Assembly: GCF_900573885.1 (NCBI RefSeq)
Contig: NZ_UPSE01000346.1
Coordinates: 1 to 64,000 of the forward strand
Origin: Pseudomonas viridiflava
Lineage (GTDB): Bacteria; Pseudomonadota; Gammaproteobacteria; Pseudomonadales; Pseudomonadaceae
Length of the DNA: 64,000 nucleotides
Direction: 5' to 3'
Made by a program: the position numbers and the translations under genes. Below, piece after piece: positions 45,635 through 53,913 of this stretch (position 1 is its first letter; every line of letters begins with the position of its first letter). Under the pieces are notes generated by a model. The model saw only the letters and a program-made list of their open reading frames with translations. It had not been told where the DNA came from and did no database searches.

Positions 45635-45666
45635 GTTGGGCTTCACTGCCGAAGGCGAAGCCCAAC
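45635..45666. terminator. Bidirectional terminator-like hairpin from a dispersed repeat
   Basis: GTTGGGCTTC (45635-45644) pairs exactly with GAAGCCCAAC (45657-45666) around 12 bases. It sits between the convergent lysR gene and the FAD oxidoreductase gene. No clear T-run follows on either strand. Confidence 0.6.
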
Positions 45667-45675
45667 GTTCGCGAG

Positions 45676-47292
45676 TCAACCCTCGCGAATCCCCAACAGA
45701 TCCCGCGCCACCGCCTCGGCGATGCGAATGCCGTCGACCCCGGCCGACAAAATGCCCCCTGCGTACCCAGCGCCTTCACCGGCCGGGAACAACCCGCGCA
45801 CGTTCAGGCTCTGCAAATCATCACCGCGGGTAATACGCAGGGGCGACGAGGTGCGGGTTTCGATGCCGGTCAGCACGGCGTCATGCATGGCGAAACCTTT
45901 GATCTGTTTGTCGAACGCCGGCAACGCCTCGCGAATCGCTTCAATGGCAAAGGCGGGCAGGGCGTCGGCCAGGTCCATCAGGTTGACGCCCGGCTTGTAC
46001 GACGGCTCCACACTGCCCAGCGCCGAGGTCGCCTTGCCCGCAATAAAGTCGCCGACCAGTTGCCCCGGCGCGTTGTAGTTGCGCCCGCCCATCACGTACG
46101 CGTGGGATTCCAGACGCTCCTGCAGCTCCACACCGGCCAGCGGGCCGCCCGGATAGTCGACTTCCGGGGTGATGCCGACCACGATGCCCGAGTTGGCATT
46201 GCGCTCGTTACGCGAGTATTGGCTCATGCCGTTCGTTACCACGCGCTCTGCCTCGGACGTTGCCGCCACCACCGTGCCGCCCGGGCACATGCAGAAGCTG
46301 TACACCGAACGCCCGTTGGACGCGTGGTGCACCAGCTTGTAATCGGCGGCGCCGATTTTTGGATGGCCGGCAAAGCGACCCAGGCGCGCCTGGTCGATCA
46401 GCGATTGCGGGTGCTCGATACGGAAGCCCACCGAAAACGGCTTGGCCTCCATAAACACGTCGCGGCTGTGCAACATGCGGAAGGTGTCGCGGGCGCTGTG
46501 ACCGAGCGCCAGAATCACGTGGCGGCTGTTGATCTGTTCGCCGCTGGCCAGGGTCACGCCGGTGAGCTGGCCGTTATCGATCTGCACGTCGGTCACGCGC
46601 TGTTCAAAGCGCACCTCACCGCCCATGGCCATTATCTGTTCGCGCATATTCGCCACCACGCCCGTGAGGCGGAAGGTGCCGATATGCGGTTTGGCGACGT
46701 AGAGAATCTCCTCCGGCGCGCCGGCTTTGACGAACTCGTGCAGCACTTTGCGACCGATAAATTTCGGGTCTTTGATCTGGCTATACAGCTTGCCGTCCGA
46801 GAACGTGCCGGCGCCGCCTTCGCCGAATTGCACGTTGGATTCAGGGTTAAGCACGCTTTTGCGCCACAGGCCCCAAGTGTCCTTAGTGCGCTGACGCACT
46901 TCCTTACCGCGTTCCAGCACGATGGGCTTGAATCCCATCTGCGCCAGCAGCAGGGCGGCGAAAATGCCACACGGGCCAAAGCCGACCACCAGCGGGCGCT
47001 CACCCAGTTGCTCAGGGGCGTGGCCAACGAATTTGTATGAAGTATCCGGGGCGACGGTGATATGGCGGTCACCGCTAAAGCGCTTCAGCAAAGCCGCTTC
47101 GTTGCTCACGGAAAAGTCGATGGTGTAGATAAAACACAGTTCGGCGGATTTCTTGCGCGCGTCATAGCTGCGCTTGAACAGGGTGAAATCCAGCAACTCG
47201 CTATCGGCAATGCCCAGACGCGCCACCAGGGCAGGGCGCAAGGCCTCATCGGCGTGGTCGATAGGCAGCTTGAACTCGGTAATTCGTAACAT
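45676..47292 (-). CDS. NAD(P)/FAD-dependent oxidoreductase (COG2509-type)
   Basis: 538 residues. A unique N-terminal domain (about 1-95) precedes the FAD-binding GxGxxG-like loop LVVGFGPCGIFAALLLAQMG (about residues 101-120; GFGPCG replaces GxGxxG). Later motifs include RHVILALGHSARDT and a C-terminal GAGYAGGILSAGVDG, typical of this uncharacterised flavoprotein family. Predicted cytoplasmic; substrate unknown. Confidence 0.88.
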   Translation of the reverse strand: MLRITEFKLPIDHADEALRPALVARLGIADSELLDFTLFKRSYDARKKSAELCFIYTIDFSVSNEAALLKRFSGDRHITVAPDTSYKFVGHAPEQLGERPLVVGFGPCGIFAALLLAQMGFKPIVLERGKEVRQRTKDTWGLWRKSVLNPESNVQFGEGGAGTFSDGKLYSQIKDPKFIGRKVLHEFVKAGAPEEILYVAKPHIGTFRLTGVVANMREQIMAMGGEVRFEQRVTDVQIDNGQLTGVTLASGEQINSRHVILALGHSARDTFRMLHSRDVFMEAKPFSVGFRIEHPQSLIDQARLGRFAGHPKIGAADYKLVHHASNGRSVYSFCMCPGGTVVAATSEAERVVTNGMSQYSRNERNANSGIVVGITPEVDYPGGPLAGVELQERLESHAYVMGGRNYNAPGQLVGDFIAGKATSALGSVEPSYKPGVNLMDLADALPAFAIEAIREALPAFDKQIKGFAMHDAVLTGIETRTSSPLRITRGDDLQSLNVRGLFPAGEGAGYAGGILSAGVDGIRIAEAVARDLLGIREG

Positions 47293-47391
47293 GGGGCGGT
47301 CCGTATCAGGGCCGGAGGTAACCCGGCAGCTTGGGGAGGCGGCGATTATAGCCGCGAAACCCCCTACATGACCGCCACTGCGTCGGCCGAT

Positions 47392-47775
47392 CTACGGGCG
47401 AACCGGCTTCTCGTTTTGCTGGCGCTCGAAGTCTTGATACATATCGCGCTTGTGCTGTTCAGCGTCTTCGCGCATTTCCGTGCGCTTGGTTTCGCGGTGC
47501 GGGTCTTCGCTGTCGGGGATAACAGTCAGGCCGCTGACGGGCGAGGCGGTTTTTTTGGCGGGGTCGGCAGGTTGTTGCTCGACCGGCAATTCCACCGCCG
47601 GCACGTTCAGCACGCCGCTGGGCGGTACGGGTTCGATAATACGCGTGGTTTGGCCCGTGCCTTCGGGGCAGGGTACGGTGGCGTAGGTGGTGCTGCCGTC
47701 GGCGGCTACGCATTTATAGACTTGCGCGTGGGCCACGGTTGGCAGAACTATCAGCGCGATTGCAGCGAGTTTCAA
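47392..47775 (-). CDS. DUF4124 domain-containing secreted protein
   Basis: 127 residues. Signal peptide MKLAAIALIVLPTVAHA, then the DUF4124 core QVYKCVAADGSTTYATVPC, and a charged C-terminal tail rich in Glu, Lys and Arg. Predicted periplasmic; function unknown. It begins right beside the repeat-rich region at 47.8-48.7 kb. Confidence 0.85.
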   Translation of the reverse strand: MKLAAIALIVLPTVAHAQVYKCVAADGSTTYATVPCPEGTGQTTRIIEPVPPSGVLNVPAVELPVEQQPADPAKKTASPVSGLTVIPDSEDPHRETKRTEMREDAEQHKRDMYQDFERQQNEKPVRP

Positions 47776-47860
47776 AGTGCTTCCCTCACTTTGTGGGCGG
47801 TTGGTGCAAGGCTAGCAGGGGACGAAGGCGCGGAAAATGCGTCGGTCGAGGTTTGCAGGA

Positions 47861-47886
47861 ATCGCGGCTGAAGCCGCTCCTACAGG
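47861..47886. repeat. Single REP sequence
   Basis: ATCGCGGCTGAAGCCGCTCC then TACAG: a REP of the GGAGCGGCTTCAGCCGCGA variant. It starts the gene-free stretch 47776-48736. Confidence 0.85.
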
Positions 47887-47894
47887 TCGGCATT

Positions 47895-47974
47895 TGGCTT
47901 GTGATCTGGACCTGGCTTGTGATCCACCGCTTTTGATCTGGCTTGTGATCTGGCTTGTGATCTGGCTTGTGATT
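47895..47974. repeat. Short 12-base repeats (TGGCTTGTGATC)
   Basis: Five copies: 47895-47906, 47913-47924, and three in perfect tandem at 47939-47950, 47951-47962 and 47963-47974 (the last ending ATT). Two mirrored copies, one mutated, occur at the far end of the long inverted repeat near 48540-48560. Confidence 0.9.
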
Positions 47975-48566
47975 TACCCCGCACCGTTTATCGCAGGCCG
48001 AGTGGAGTCGTTGCGTAGGGGGTTGAGCGGCCGGGAGCCGCGAAAGGCGTGTCGGGCCAAGGATGGCCCGTCTCGCCGTGCCCCCGGAGTAACGACGGAA
48101 GGAGGGAACCCGCAGCGCAGCGGAGGGCCAAGGTAGGAGCTAGACTTTTTGGTTACTTTTGTGGCAATGACAAAAGTGACTCGCGCGTAAGGCGCGAAAC
48201 AAAAACGTTCAGCGCACGCGGTAATGAATACCTGCGTCCGACTTCAAGATTCGACCTTGCTTTTAAACCAGTAGAATTCTTCGTTACCACGTTTGCGCGG
48301 CATTTTATTTCGCGCCTTACGCGCGAGTCACTTTTAGCATTGCCCTAAAAGTAACCAAAAGGTCTAGCCCCTACCTTGGGTCTACGCTGCGCTCCGACTT
48401 CCCTCCTTCCGTCGCCACTCCGGGGGCACGGCGCAACGGGCCGTCCCTGGCCCGATGCGCCTTTCGCGGCTCCCGGCCGCTCAACCCCCTACGCGTCGAC
48501 TCCACTCGGCCTGCGATGAACGGTGCGGGGTGGATCACAAGCCAGATCACAAGCTAGATCAAAATC
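47931..48566. repeat. Long imperfect inverted repeat, about 635 bases
   Basis: The left arm (47931 to about 48235) and right arm (about 48270 to 48566) are complementary over most of their length. Matched landmarks are CGCAGGCCGAGTGGAGTCG (47991) with CGACTCCACTCGGCCTGCG (48497), GGGGTTGAGCGGCCGGGAGC, CGACGGAAGGAGGGAA, TTTTTGGTTACTTTTGTGG-type blocks, and GTGACTCGCGCGTAAGGCGC with its complement at about 48310. The loop is about 35-40 bases. Small reading frames here follow the repeat and resemble no protein I know. Confidence 0.9.
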
Positions 48567-48620
48567 GGCGCATCACCGTCTTTTCAGGCTGCAGCCAATC
48601 GCTCAGCTCAAACACAGGCT

Positions 48621-48645
48621 TTTGGGGCCGCGCCCCAAATTTTTT
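48621..48645 (+). terminator. Orphan Rho-independent terminator upstream of tpx
   Basis: TTTGGGGC (48621-48628) pairs exactly with GCCCCAAA (48632-48639) around CGC and is followed by six T (48640-48645). It points with the plus strand, yet no plus-strand protein gene ends nearby: the closest upstream is the lysR gene, 3 kb away. Confidence 0.85.
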
Positions 48646-48736
48646 GACCGCCGAGTCATAGTCGCGTCATCCCTTTCATGCTTAACTCAGCCCCCCTTAG
48701 CAACCCAAAACACTCACCATAAAAAGGAACACGTTC

Positions 48737-49237
48737 ATGGCCCAAGTAACCTTGCGCGGCAACCCTGTTCAAGTCACCGGCGAGCTCCCGCACGTTGGTC
48801 AGCAAGCCCCGGCGTTCAGCCTGGTGGGCGCTGACCTCAGCGACGTGACCCTGGCCAGCCTGGCCGGCAAACGCAAAGTGCTGAACATTTTCCCAAGCGT
48901 CGACACCCCCACCTGCGCCACCTCGGTACGCAAGTTCAACGCCGAAACCAGCAAACTGGCCAACACCGTGGTGCTGTGCATTTCCGCTGACCTGCCGTTC
49001 GCCCAGGCGCGTTTCTGCGGTGCCGAAGGTCTGCAAAACGTGGTCAATCTGTCCACCATGCGCGGCGCTGATTTCCTCGCTGACTACGGCGTCGCTATCG
49101 CCATCGGCCCATTGGCTGGCGTTGCTGCCCGTGCCGTTGTGGTGCTGGATGAAAACGACAAAGTGCTGCACAGCGAGCTGGTGTCGGAAATCGGCAGCGA
49201 GCCGAATTACGAAGCAGCGGTTTCGGTGTTGAAATAA
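48737..49237 (+). CDS. tpx: Thiol peroxidase Tpx
   Basis: 166-residue atypical two-Cys peroxiredoxin that reduces lipid and hydrogen peroxide in the periplasm or cytoplasm. The peroxidatic Cys60 is in [15 protein letters not shown] and the resolving Cys94 in [10 protein letters not shown]. The ribosome site AAAAAGGAA is well placed. It is flanked by terminators at 48621 and 49257, so it is monocistronic. Confidence 0.97.
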   Translation: MAQVTLRGNPVQVTGELPHVGQQAPAFSLVGADLSDVTLASLAGKRKVLNIFPSVDTPTCATSVRKFNAETSKLANTVVLCISADLPFAQARFCGAEGLQNVVNLSTMRGADFLADYGVAIAIGPLAGVAARAVVVLDENDKVLHSELVSEIGSEPNYEAAVSVLK

Positions 49238-49256
49238 ACATACGCTGCAACACATG

Positions 49257-49284
49257 AACGGTCCGCCTCGCGGGCCGTTTTCAT
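49257..49284 (+). terminator. Rho-independent terminator after tpx
   Basis: AACGGTCCG (49257-49265) pairs with CGGGCCGTT (49271-49279), one G-T pair, 5-base loop, followed by TTTCATTT. Confidence 0.82.
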
Positions 49285-49395
49285 TTGTGGGTCAAGCGCT
49301 TAGTAAAAGGTCAGAGTTAGGTAAAAAGCCGGTAAAGAGGCTTTCCGTCAGCGGTTTCAGTGCTTATCGTGCGGGCTCGAATTTCGTTATCGATG

Positions 49396-50670
49396 ATGCC
49401 CATGACTTTGCGTACCCTTCGCCCCTGGTTGATCACTGCCGCTGCCTTCGCTGGCGTGGTGTTGTTGGTTATGTGGCTGTCCGCCGCGAAAAGCACCGGC
49501 GCCCCCGAGGGCAAAGTGCGCGGGCGCCCGGGTATGGGGCCACCCGGCGGCGCCGCTGGCATGACGGTCAGCGTGGCGAAGGTCAAACGCGCCAGCCTTG
49601 ATGTGCATTTCCACGCCCTGGGCACCGTCACCGCGTTCAGCACGGTGAATGTCAAGCCGCGCGTGAATGGCGAACTGGTCAAGGTGTTGTTCACCGAGGG
49701 CCAGGAGGTGAAGGCTGGCGACCTGCTCGCTGTGGTTGATCCCCGCCCTTACAAAGCCGCTCTGGCTCAGGCCGAAGGCACGCTGCAGCAAAACCAGGCG
49801 CAGCTGAAAAACGCCCAGATCGATCTGGATCGCTACAAGGGCCTGTACGCTGAAGACTCCATTGCCAAGCAAACCCTCGACACCCAGGCCGCGCTGCTCA
49901 GTCAGTACCAAGGCACGCTGAAAACCAATCAGGGCCAAGTGGACGACGCCAAGCTCAACCTGGCGTTCACCGAGGTGCGCGCGCCTATCAGTGGCCGGCT
50001 TGGCTTGCGTCAGGTGGACGTCGGCAACCTGGTGACGTCCAGCGACACCACGCCGCTGGTGGTGATCACTCAGGTGAAACCGATTGCCGTGGTGTTCAGC
50101 CTGCCGCAACAGCAACTCGGTACCGTGGCCGCCCAGCTCAACGGCGCCAGCGCGACGACCAAGCCGCTGCCGGTCGAGGCGCTGGACCGTAATAAAGACG
50201 TGACCCTGGCCACCGGCGAGCTGGTGACGCTGGATAACCAGATCGACACCACGACCGGCACCGTCAAGCTCAAAGCCAAGTTCGAGAATGCCGACCGTTC
50301 GCTGTTTCCCAACCAGTTCGTCAACGTGCGCCTGCTCGCCGAAACCCTGCACGACGTGCTGTTGATTCCGGCCAATGCGGTGCAGCGCGGCAACGAAGGC
50401 ACGTATGTGTACGTGCTGGGTGAGGGCGACAAAGTGCTTCAGCGCCCGGTCACCCTAGGCACCAGCGAAGGCGAGCAGGTGGTGGTTGAGAAGGGCGTGA
50501 ATGTGGATGAGCTGGTGGTGGTGGAAGGTACCGACCGCCTGCGTGACGGCATGACCGTGCGCATCGCCGCGCCCGAGCAGGTGAAGCAAGAAGTGAGCGA
50601 AGAGACCGGGCAAAAGCCTTTCGGCCAGGGTGATGCCGCGCCGCAGGGCAAGGACGGAGCCGCGCAATGA
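49396..50670 (+). CDS. muxA: RND efflux periplasmic adaptor MuxA (MdtA family)
   Basis: 424 residues. An N-terminal membrane anchor (about 12-32: [19 protein letters not shown]), then the lipoyl and alpha-hairpin region ([20 protein letters not shown]) and beta-barrel domain ([19 protein letters not shown]). It bridges MuxB/MuxC to the outer-membrane channel. Starts at 49393, 49396 and 49402 are all possible and no strong ribosome site decides; I chose 49396. Overlaps muxB by 4 bases. Confidence 0.9.
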   Translation: MPMTLRTLRPWLITAAAFAGVVLLVMWLSAAKSTGAPEGKVRGRPGMGPPGGAAGMTVSVAKVKRASLDVHFHALGTVTAFSTVNVKPRVNGELVKVLFTEGQEVKAGDLLAVVDPRPYKAALAQAEGTLQQNQAQLKNAQIDLDRYKGLYAEDSIAKQTLDTQAALLSQYQGTLKTNQGQVDDAKLNLAFTEVRAPISGRLGLRQVDVGNLVTSSDTTPLVVITQVKPIAVVFSLPQQQLGTVAAQLNGASATTKPLPVEALDRNKDVTLATGELVTLDNQIDTTTGTVKLKAKFENADRSLFPNQFVNVRLLAETLHDVLLIPANAVQRGNEGTYVYVLGEGDKVLQRPVTLGTSEGEQVVVEKGVNVDELVVVEGTDRLRDGMTVRIAAPEQVKQEVSEETGQKPFGQGDAAPQGKDGAAQ

Positions 50671-53600
50671 ACCCGTCGCGCCCGTTTATTCTGCGGCCGG
50701 TGGCGACCACGTTGTTGATGATCGCCATTTTGCTGTCGGGCATCATTGCCTACCGGTTCCTGCCGATTTCGGCGCTGCCCGAAGTGGATTATCCGACCAT
50801 TCAGGTGGTCACCTCGTACCCCGGCGCCAGCCCGGAAATCATGACCTCGTCGGTGACGGCGCCGCTGGAAAACCAGCTTGGGCAAATCGCCGGCCTGAAT
50901 GAAATGTCGTCCAGCAGTTCGGGCGGCGCCTCGGTCATCACCCTGCAATTCACCCTCGACAGCAACCTCGATGTGGTCGAGCAGGAAGTGCAGGCGGCAA
51001 TCAACACCGCCAGCAGCCTGTTGCCCAAAGACCTGCCGTACCAGCCTTCGTACAGCAAGGTGAACCCGGCCGATGCGCCGATCCTGACCCTGGCCATTAC
51101 CTCCAGCAACCTGCCGCTGCCGCAGGTTCAGGACCTGGTCGACACGCGCCTGGCGCAGAAAATTTCGCAGATTTCCGGCGTTGGCCTGGTCAGCATCAGC
51201 GGTGGCCAGCGTCCGGCTGTGCGCATTCGTGCCAATCCTTCGGCGTTGGCGGCGGCGGGTCTGAACCTCGAGAATCTGCGCACCACCGTTGCCAACAACA
51301 ACCTCAATGGCCCCAAAGGCAGCTTCGACGGCCCCACGCGCGCCTCGACGCTGGACGCCAACGACCAGCTGAAGTCCGCCTCCGCTTACCGCGAGTTGGT
51401 GGTGGCCTACGCCAACGGCGCGCCGCTGCGCCTGAAGGATGTCGCCACGGTAGAAGATGCCGCCGAGAACACGCGGCTGGCCGCCTGGGCCAACGAAACC
51501 CCGGCTGTGGTGCTGAACATTCAGCGCCAGCCCGGCGCCAACGTGATCAAGGTGGTCGACAGCATCAAAGCCATGCTGCCGCAGCTGCAAGCCAGCCTGC
51601 CGGGCAGTCTCGATGTACAGGTGCTTACCGACCGCACCACCACCATCCGCGCCTCGGTGGCCGATGTGCAGTTCGAGCTGGTGCTGGCCATTGCCCTGGT
51701 AGTGATGGTCACGTTCCTGTTCCTGCGCAGTTTTTCCGCCACGCTGATTCCGAGTCTGGCCGTGCCGCTGTCGCTGGTGGGCACCTTTGGTGTGATGTAC
51801 CTGGCTGGGTTTTCGGTCAATAACCTGAGCCTGATGGCCCTGACCATTGCCACCGGTTTCGTGGTGGACGATGCCATCGTCATGGTGGAGAACATCAGCC
51901 GCTATCTGGAGAAAGGCGACACCCCACTGGAAGCCGCGCTCAAGGGTTCGAAGCAAATCGGCTTCACCATTATTTCCCTGACGTTCTCACTGATCGCCGT
52001 GCTGATTCCGCTGCTGTTTATGGGCGACGTAGCGGGGCGGCTGTTCCGCGAATTTGCCATCACCCTGGCGGTGGCCATTCTGATTTCCGGCGTGGTGTCG
52101 CTGACCCTCACGCCCATGCTGTGTGCGAAATTGCTCAAGCACACGCCGGAGGAAAAACAGGGCCACTTCGCCCGCGCCGCCGGTAACGTCATCGACCGCA
52201 TGATCGCCAGCTACGGCCGCGCCCTGCGCGTGGTGCTGCGTCATCAGCCGCTGACCCTGCTGGTGGCGCTGGCCACCCTGGCGCTGACGGCCGTGCTGTA
52301 CACCTTTATGCCCAAGGGCTTTTTCCCGGTGCAGGACACCGGCGTGATTCAGGCGATTGCCGAAGCGCCGCAGTCCATCTCGTTTCAGTCCATGGCCCAG
52401 CGCCAACAGGAACTGTCGAAAGCGCTGCTCAGCGATCCGGCGGTGGAAAGCCTTACCGCGTTTATTGGCGTGGACGGCAGCAACGCCACGTTGAACACCG
52501 GGCGCATGTTGATCAACCTCAAACCCCACGGCGAGCGCGACGCCAGTGCTACGGAAGTGATCCGCCGTTTGCAGCCGACCCTCGACCAGATTCCCGGCGT
52601 GCGGCTGTACCTGCAACCGGTGCAAGACCTGACCATCGAAGACCGCGTCGCGCGCACGCAATACCAATTCACCCTGCAAGACTCCGACCCCGACGTGCTG
52701 GCCAAGTGGGTGCCGCTGTTGGTCGAACGCCTGCAACAGCTGCCGCAACTGGCGGACGTGGCCAGCGACTGGCAAGACAAAGGCCTGCAAGCCTTCGTCA
52801 ACATCGACCGTGATGCGGCCTCGCGCCTGGGGGTGTCGTTGTCCGATGTCGACAGCGCGCTGTACAACGCCTTCGGCCAGCGCCTGATCTCCACCATCTT
52901 CACCCAGGCCACGCAGTACCGCGTGGTGCTGGAAGTGGCGCCGCAGTTCCAGCTGGGGCCGCAGTCGCTAGAGAACCTTTACGTCAGCAGCAGCGATGGC
53001 ACCCAGGTGCGCTTGTCGTCGCTGGCGACGATTGAAGAGCGCAACACCTTGCTGGCCATCAACCACATCTCGCAATTTCCGGCGGCCACGCTGTCGTTCA
53101 ACCTGGCGCCCGGCGTGTCGTTGAGCGAGGCGGTGGAATCGATTCGGCAGGTCGAGCAAGACATGCAACTGCCCGTGGCCGTGCAAACCAGTTTCCGCGG
53201 CGCGGCGCTGGCGTTTGAAAGCTCGCTGTCGAGCACCTTGCTGCTGATTCTGGCGGCGGTGGTGACCATGTACATCGTGCTGGGCATTCTCTACGAGAGC
53301 TTTATTCACCCGGTGACCATTCTCTCCACGCTGCCCTCGGCGGGCGTCGGCGCGTTGCTGGCGTTGATGGTGGCGGGGGAGGAGATCGGCATTGTGGCGA
53401 TCATCGGCATCATTCTGCTGATCGGCATCGTCAAGAAAAACGCCATCATGATGATCGACTTCGCCCTGGACGCTGAACGCAACCAAGGCATGAGCGCGCC
53501 GGACGCCATTTACCAGGCCTGCCTGCTGCGCTTTCGCCCCATTCTGATGACCACCCTGGCCGCGCTGCTCGGCGCCTTGCCGCTGATGCTTGCTGCTGGC

Positions 53601-53774
53601 GCGGGTGCAGAACTGCGCCGGCCGCTGGGTATCGCCATGGTCGGTGGCTTGCTGCTGAGCCAGGTGCTGACACTGTTCACCACCCCGGTGATTTACCTCG
53701 CCTTCGACCGCCTGGCGACGCGCTGGAATGGCTGGCGCAAGAAGCGTGGGTTGGATATGTCGGTGCAGTCATGA
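50667..53774 (+). CDS. muxB: RND multidrug transporter MuxB (MdtB family)
   Basis: 1035-residue inner-membrane proton antiporter with 12 membrane segments and two large periplasmic loops. N-terminal [20 protein letters not shown], the TM4 [13 protein letters not shown] motif with the proton-relay Asp pair, and [15 protein letters not shown] in TM10 are all present. In P. aeruginosa MuxB and MuxC act together (aztreonam, novobiocin, macrolides). A repeat sits directly after its stop. Confidence 0.95.
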   Translation: MNPSRPFILRPVATTLLMIAILLSGIIAYRFLPISALPEVDYPTIQVVTSYPGASPEIMTSSVTAPLENQLGQIAGLNEMSSSSSGGASVITLQFTLDSNLDVVEQEVQAAINTASSLLPKDLPYQPSYSKVNPADAPILTLAITSSNLPLPQVQDLVDTRLAQKISQISGVGLVSISGGQRPAVRIRANPSALAAAGLNLENLRTTVANNNLNGPKGSFDGPTRASTLDANDQLKSASAYRELVVAYANGAPLRLKDVATVEDAAENTRLAAWANETPAVVLNIQRQPGANVIKVVDSIKAMLPQLQASLPGSLDVQVLTDRTTTIRASVADVQFELVLAIALVVMVTFLFLRSFSATLIPSLAVPLSLVGTFGVMYLAGFSVNNLSLMALTIATGFVVDDAIVMVENISRYLEKGDTPLEAALKGSKQIGFTIISLTFSLIAVLIPLLFMGDVAGRLFREFAITLAVAILISGVVSLTLTPMLCAKLLKHTPEEKQGHFARAAGNVIDRMIASYGRALRVVLRHQPLTLLVALATLALTAVLYTFMPKGFFPVQDTGVIQAIAEAPQSISFQSMAQRQQELSKALLSDPAVESLTAFIGVDGSNATLNTGRMLINLKPHGERDASATEVIRRLQPTLDQIPGVRLYLQPVQDLTIEDRVARTQYQFTLQDSDPDVLAKWVPLLVERLQQLPQLADVASDWQDKGLQAFVNIDRDAASRLGVSLSDVDSALYNAFGQRLISTIFTQATQYRVVLEVAPQFQLGPQSLENLYVSSSDGTQVRLSSLATIEERNTLLAINHISQFPAATLSFNLAPGVSLSEAVESIRQVEQDMQLPVAVQTSFRGAALAFESSLSSTLLLILAAVVTMYIVLGILYESFIHPVTILSTLPSAGVGALLALMVAGEEIGIVAIIGIILLIGIVKKNAIMMIDFALDAERNQGMSAPDAIYQACLLRFRPILMTTLAALLGALPLMLAAGAGAELRRPLGIAMVGGLLLSQVLTLFTTPVIYLAFDRLATRWNGWRKKRGLDMSVQS

Positions 53775-53790
53775 GCGATTGTGTGATGGC

Positions 53791-53891
53791 CGGCCCTCTC
53801 CCCCGGCCCCTCTCCCGCAAGCGGGCGAGGGGAGACAAGCGCGATGCGGTCTGCTCCCTCTCCCGCGCGCGGGAGAGGGTTGGGGTGAGGG
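53791..53891. repeat. Two-hairpin repeat element between muxB and muxC
   Basis: Hairpin A spans 53807-53832 (CCCCTCTCCCGC/GCGGGCGAGGGG). Hairpin B is a perfect 24-base palindrome at 53856-53879 starting CCCTCTCCCGCG. The outer parts are CGGCCCTCTCCCCCGG and GGTTGGGGTGAGGGC. An inverted copy lies at 58490-58602. Confidence 0.9.
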
Positions 53892-53913
53892 CAAGGCAAA
53901 CGGTGCTCCCACA

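Noticed and set aside
45388..47040. 550-codon plus-strand open frame running from lysR into the oxidoreductase region
   Set aside because: It overlaps two well-supported genes, has no ribosome site, and its translation is His/Arg-rich without known motifs.
47895..47974. Short regular repeats considered as a CRISPR array
   Set aside because: Units are 12 bases and directly adjacent, with no unique spacers and no cas genes.
47837..48136. Possible 99-residue membrane peptide with IWLVIWLVIWLVI
   Set aside because: The hydrophobic stretch is a direct translation of the 12-base repeats and the rest follows the inverted repeat; no ribosome site or homology is evident.
53728..53913. N-terminal extension of muxC by 62 codons
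   Set aside because: The extra codons translate the hairpin element (Pro/Gly/Glu/Arg-rich), while the conserved RND N-terminus starts at 53914.
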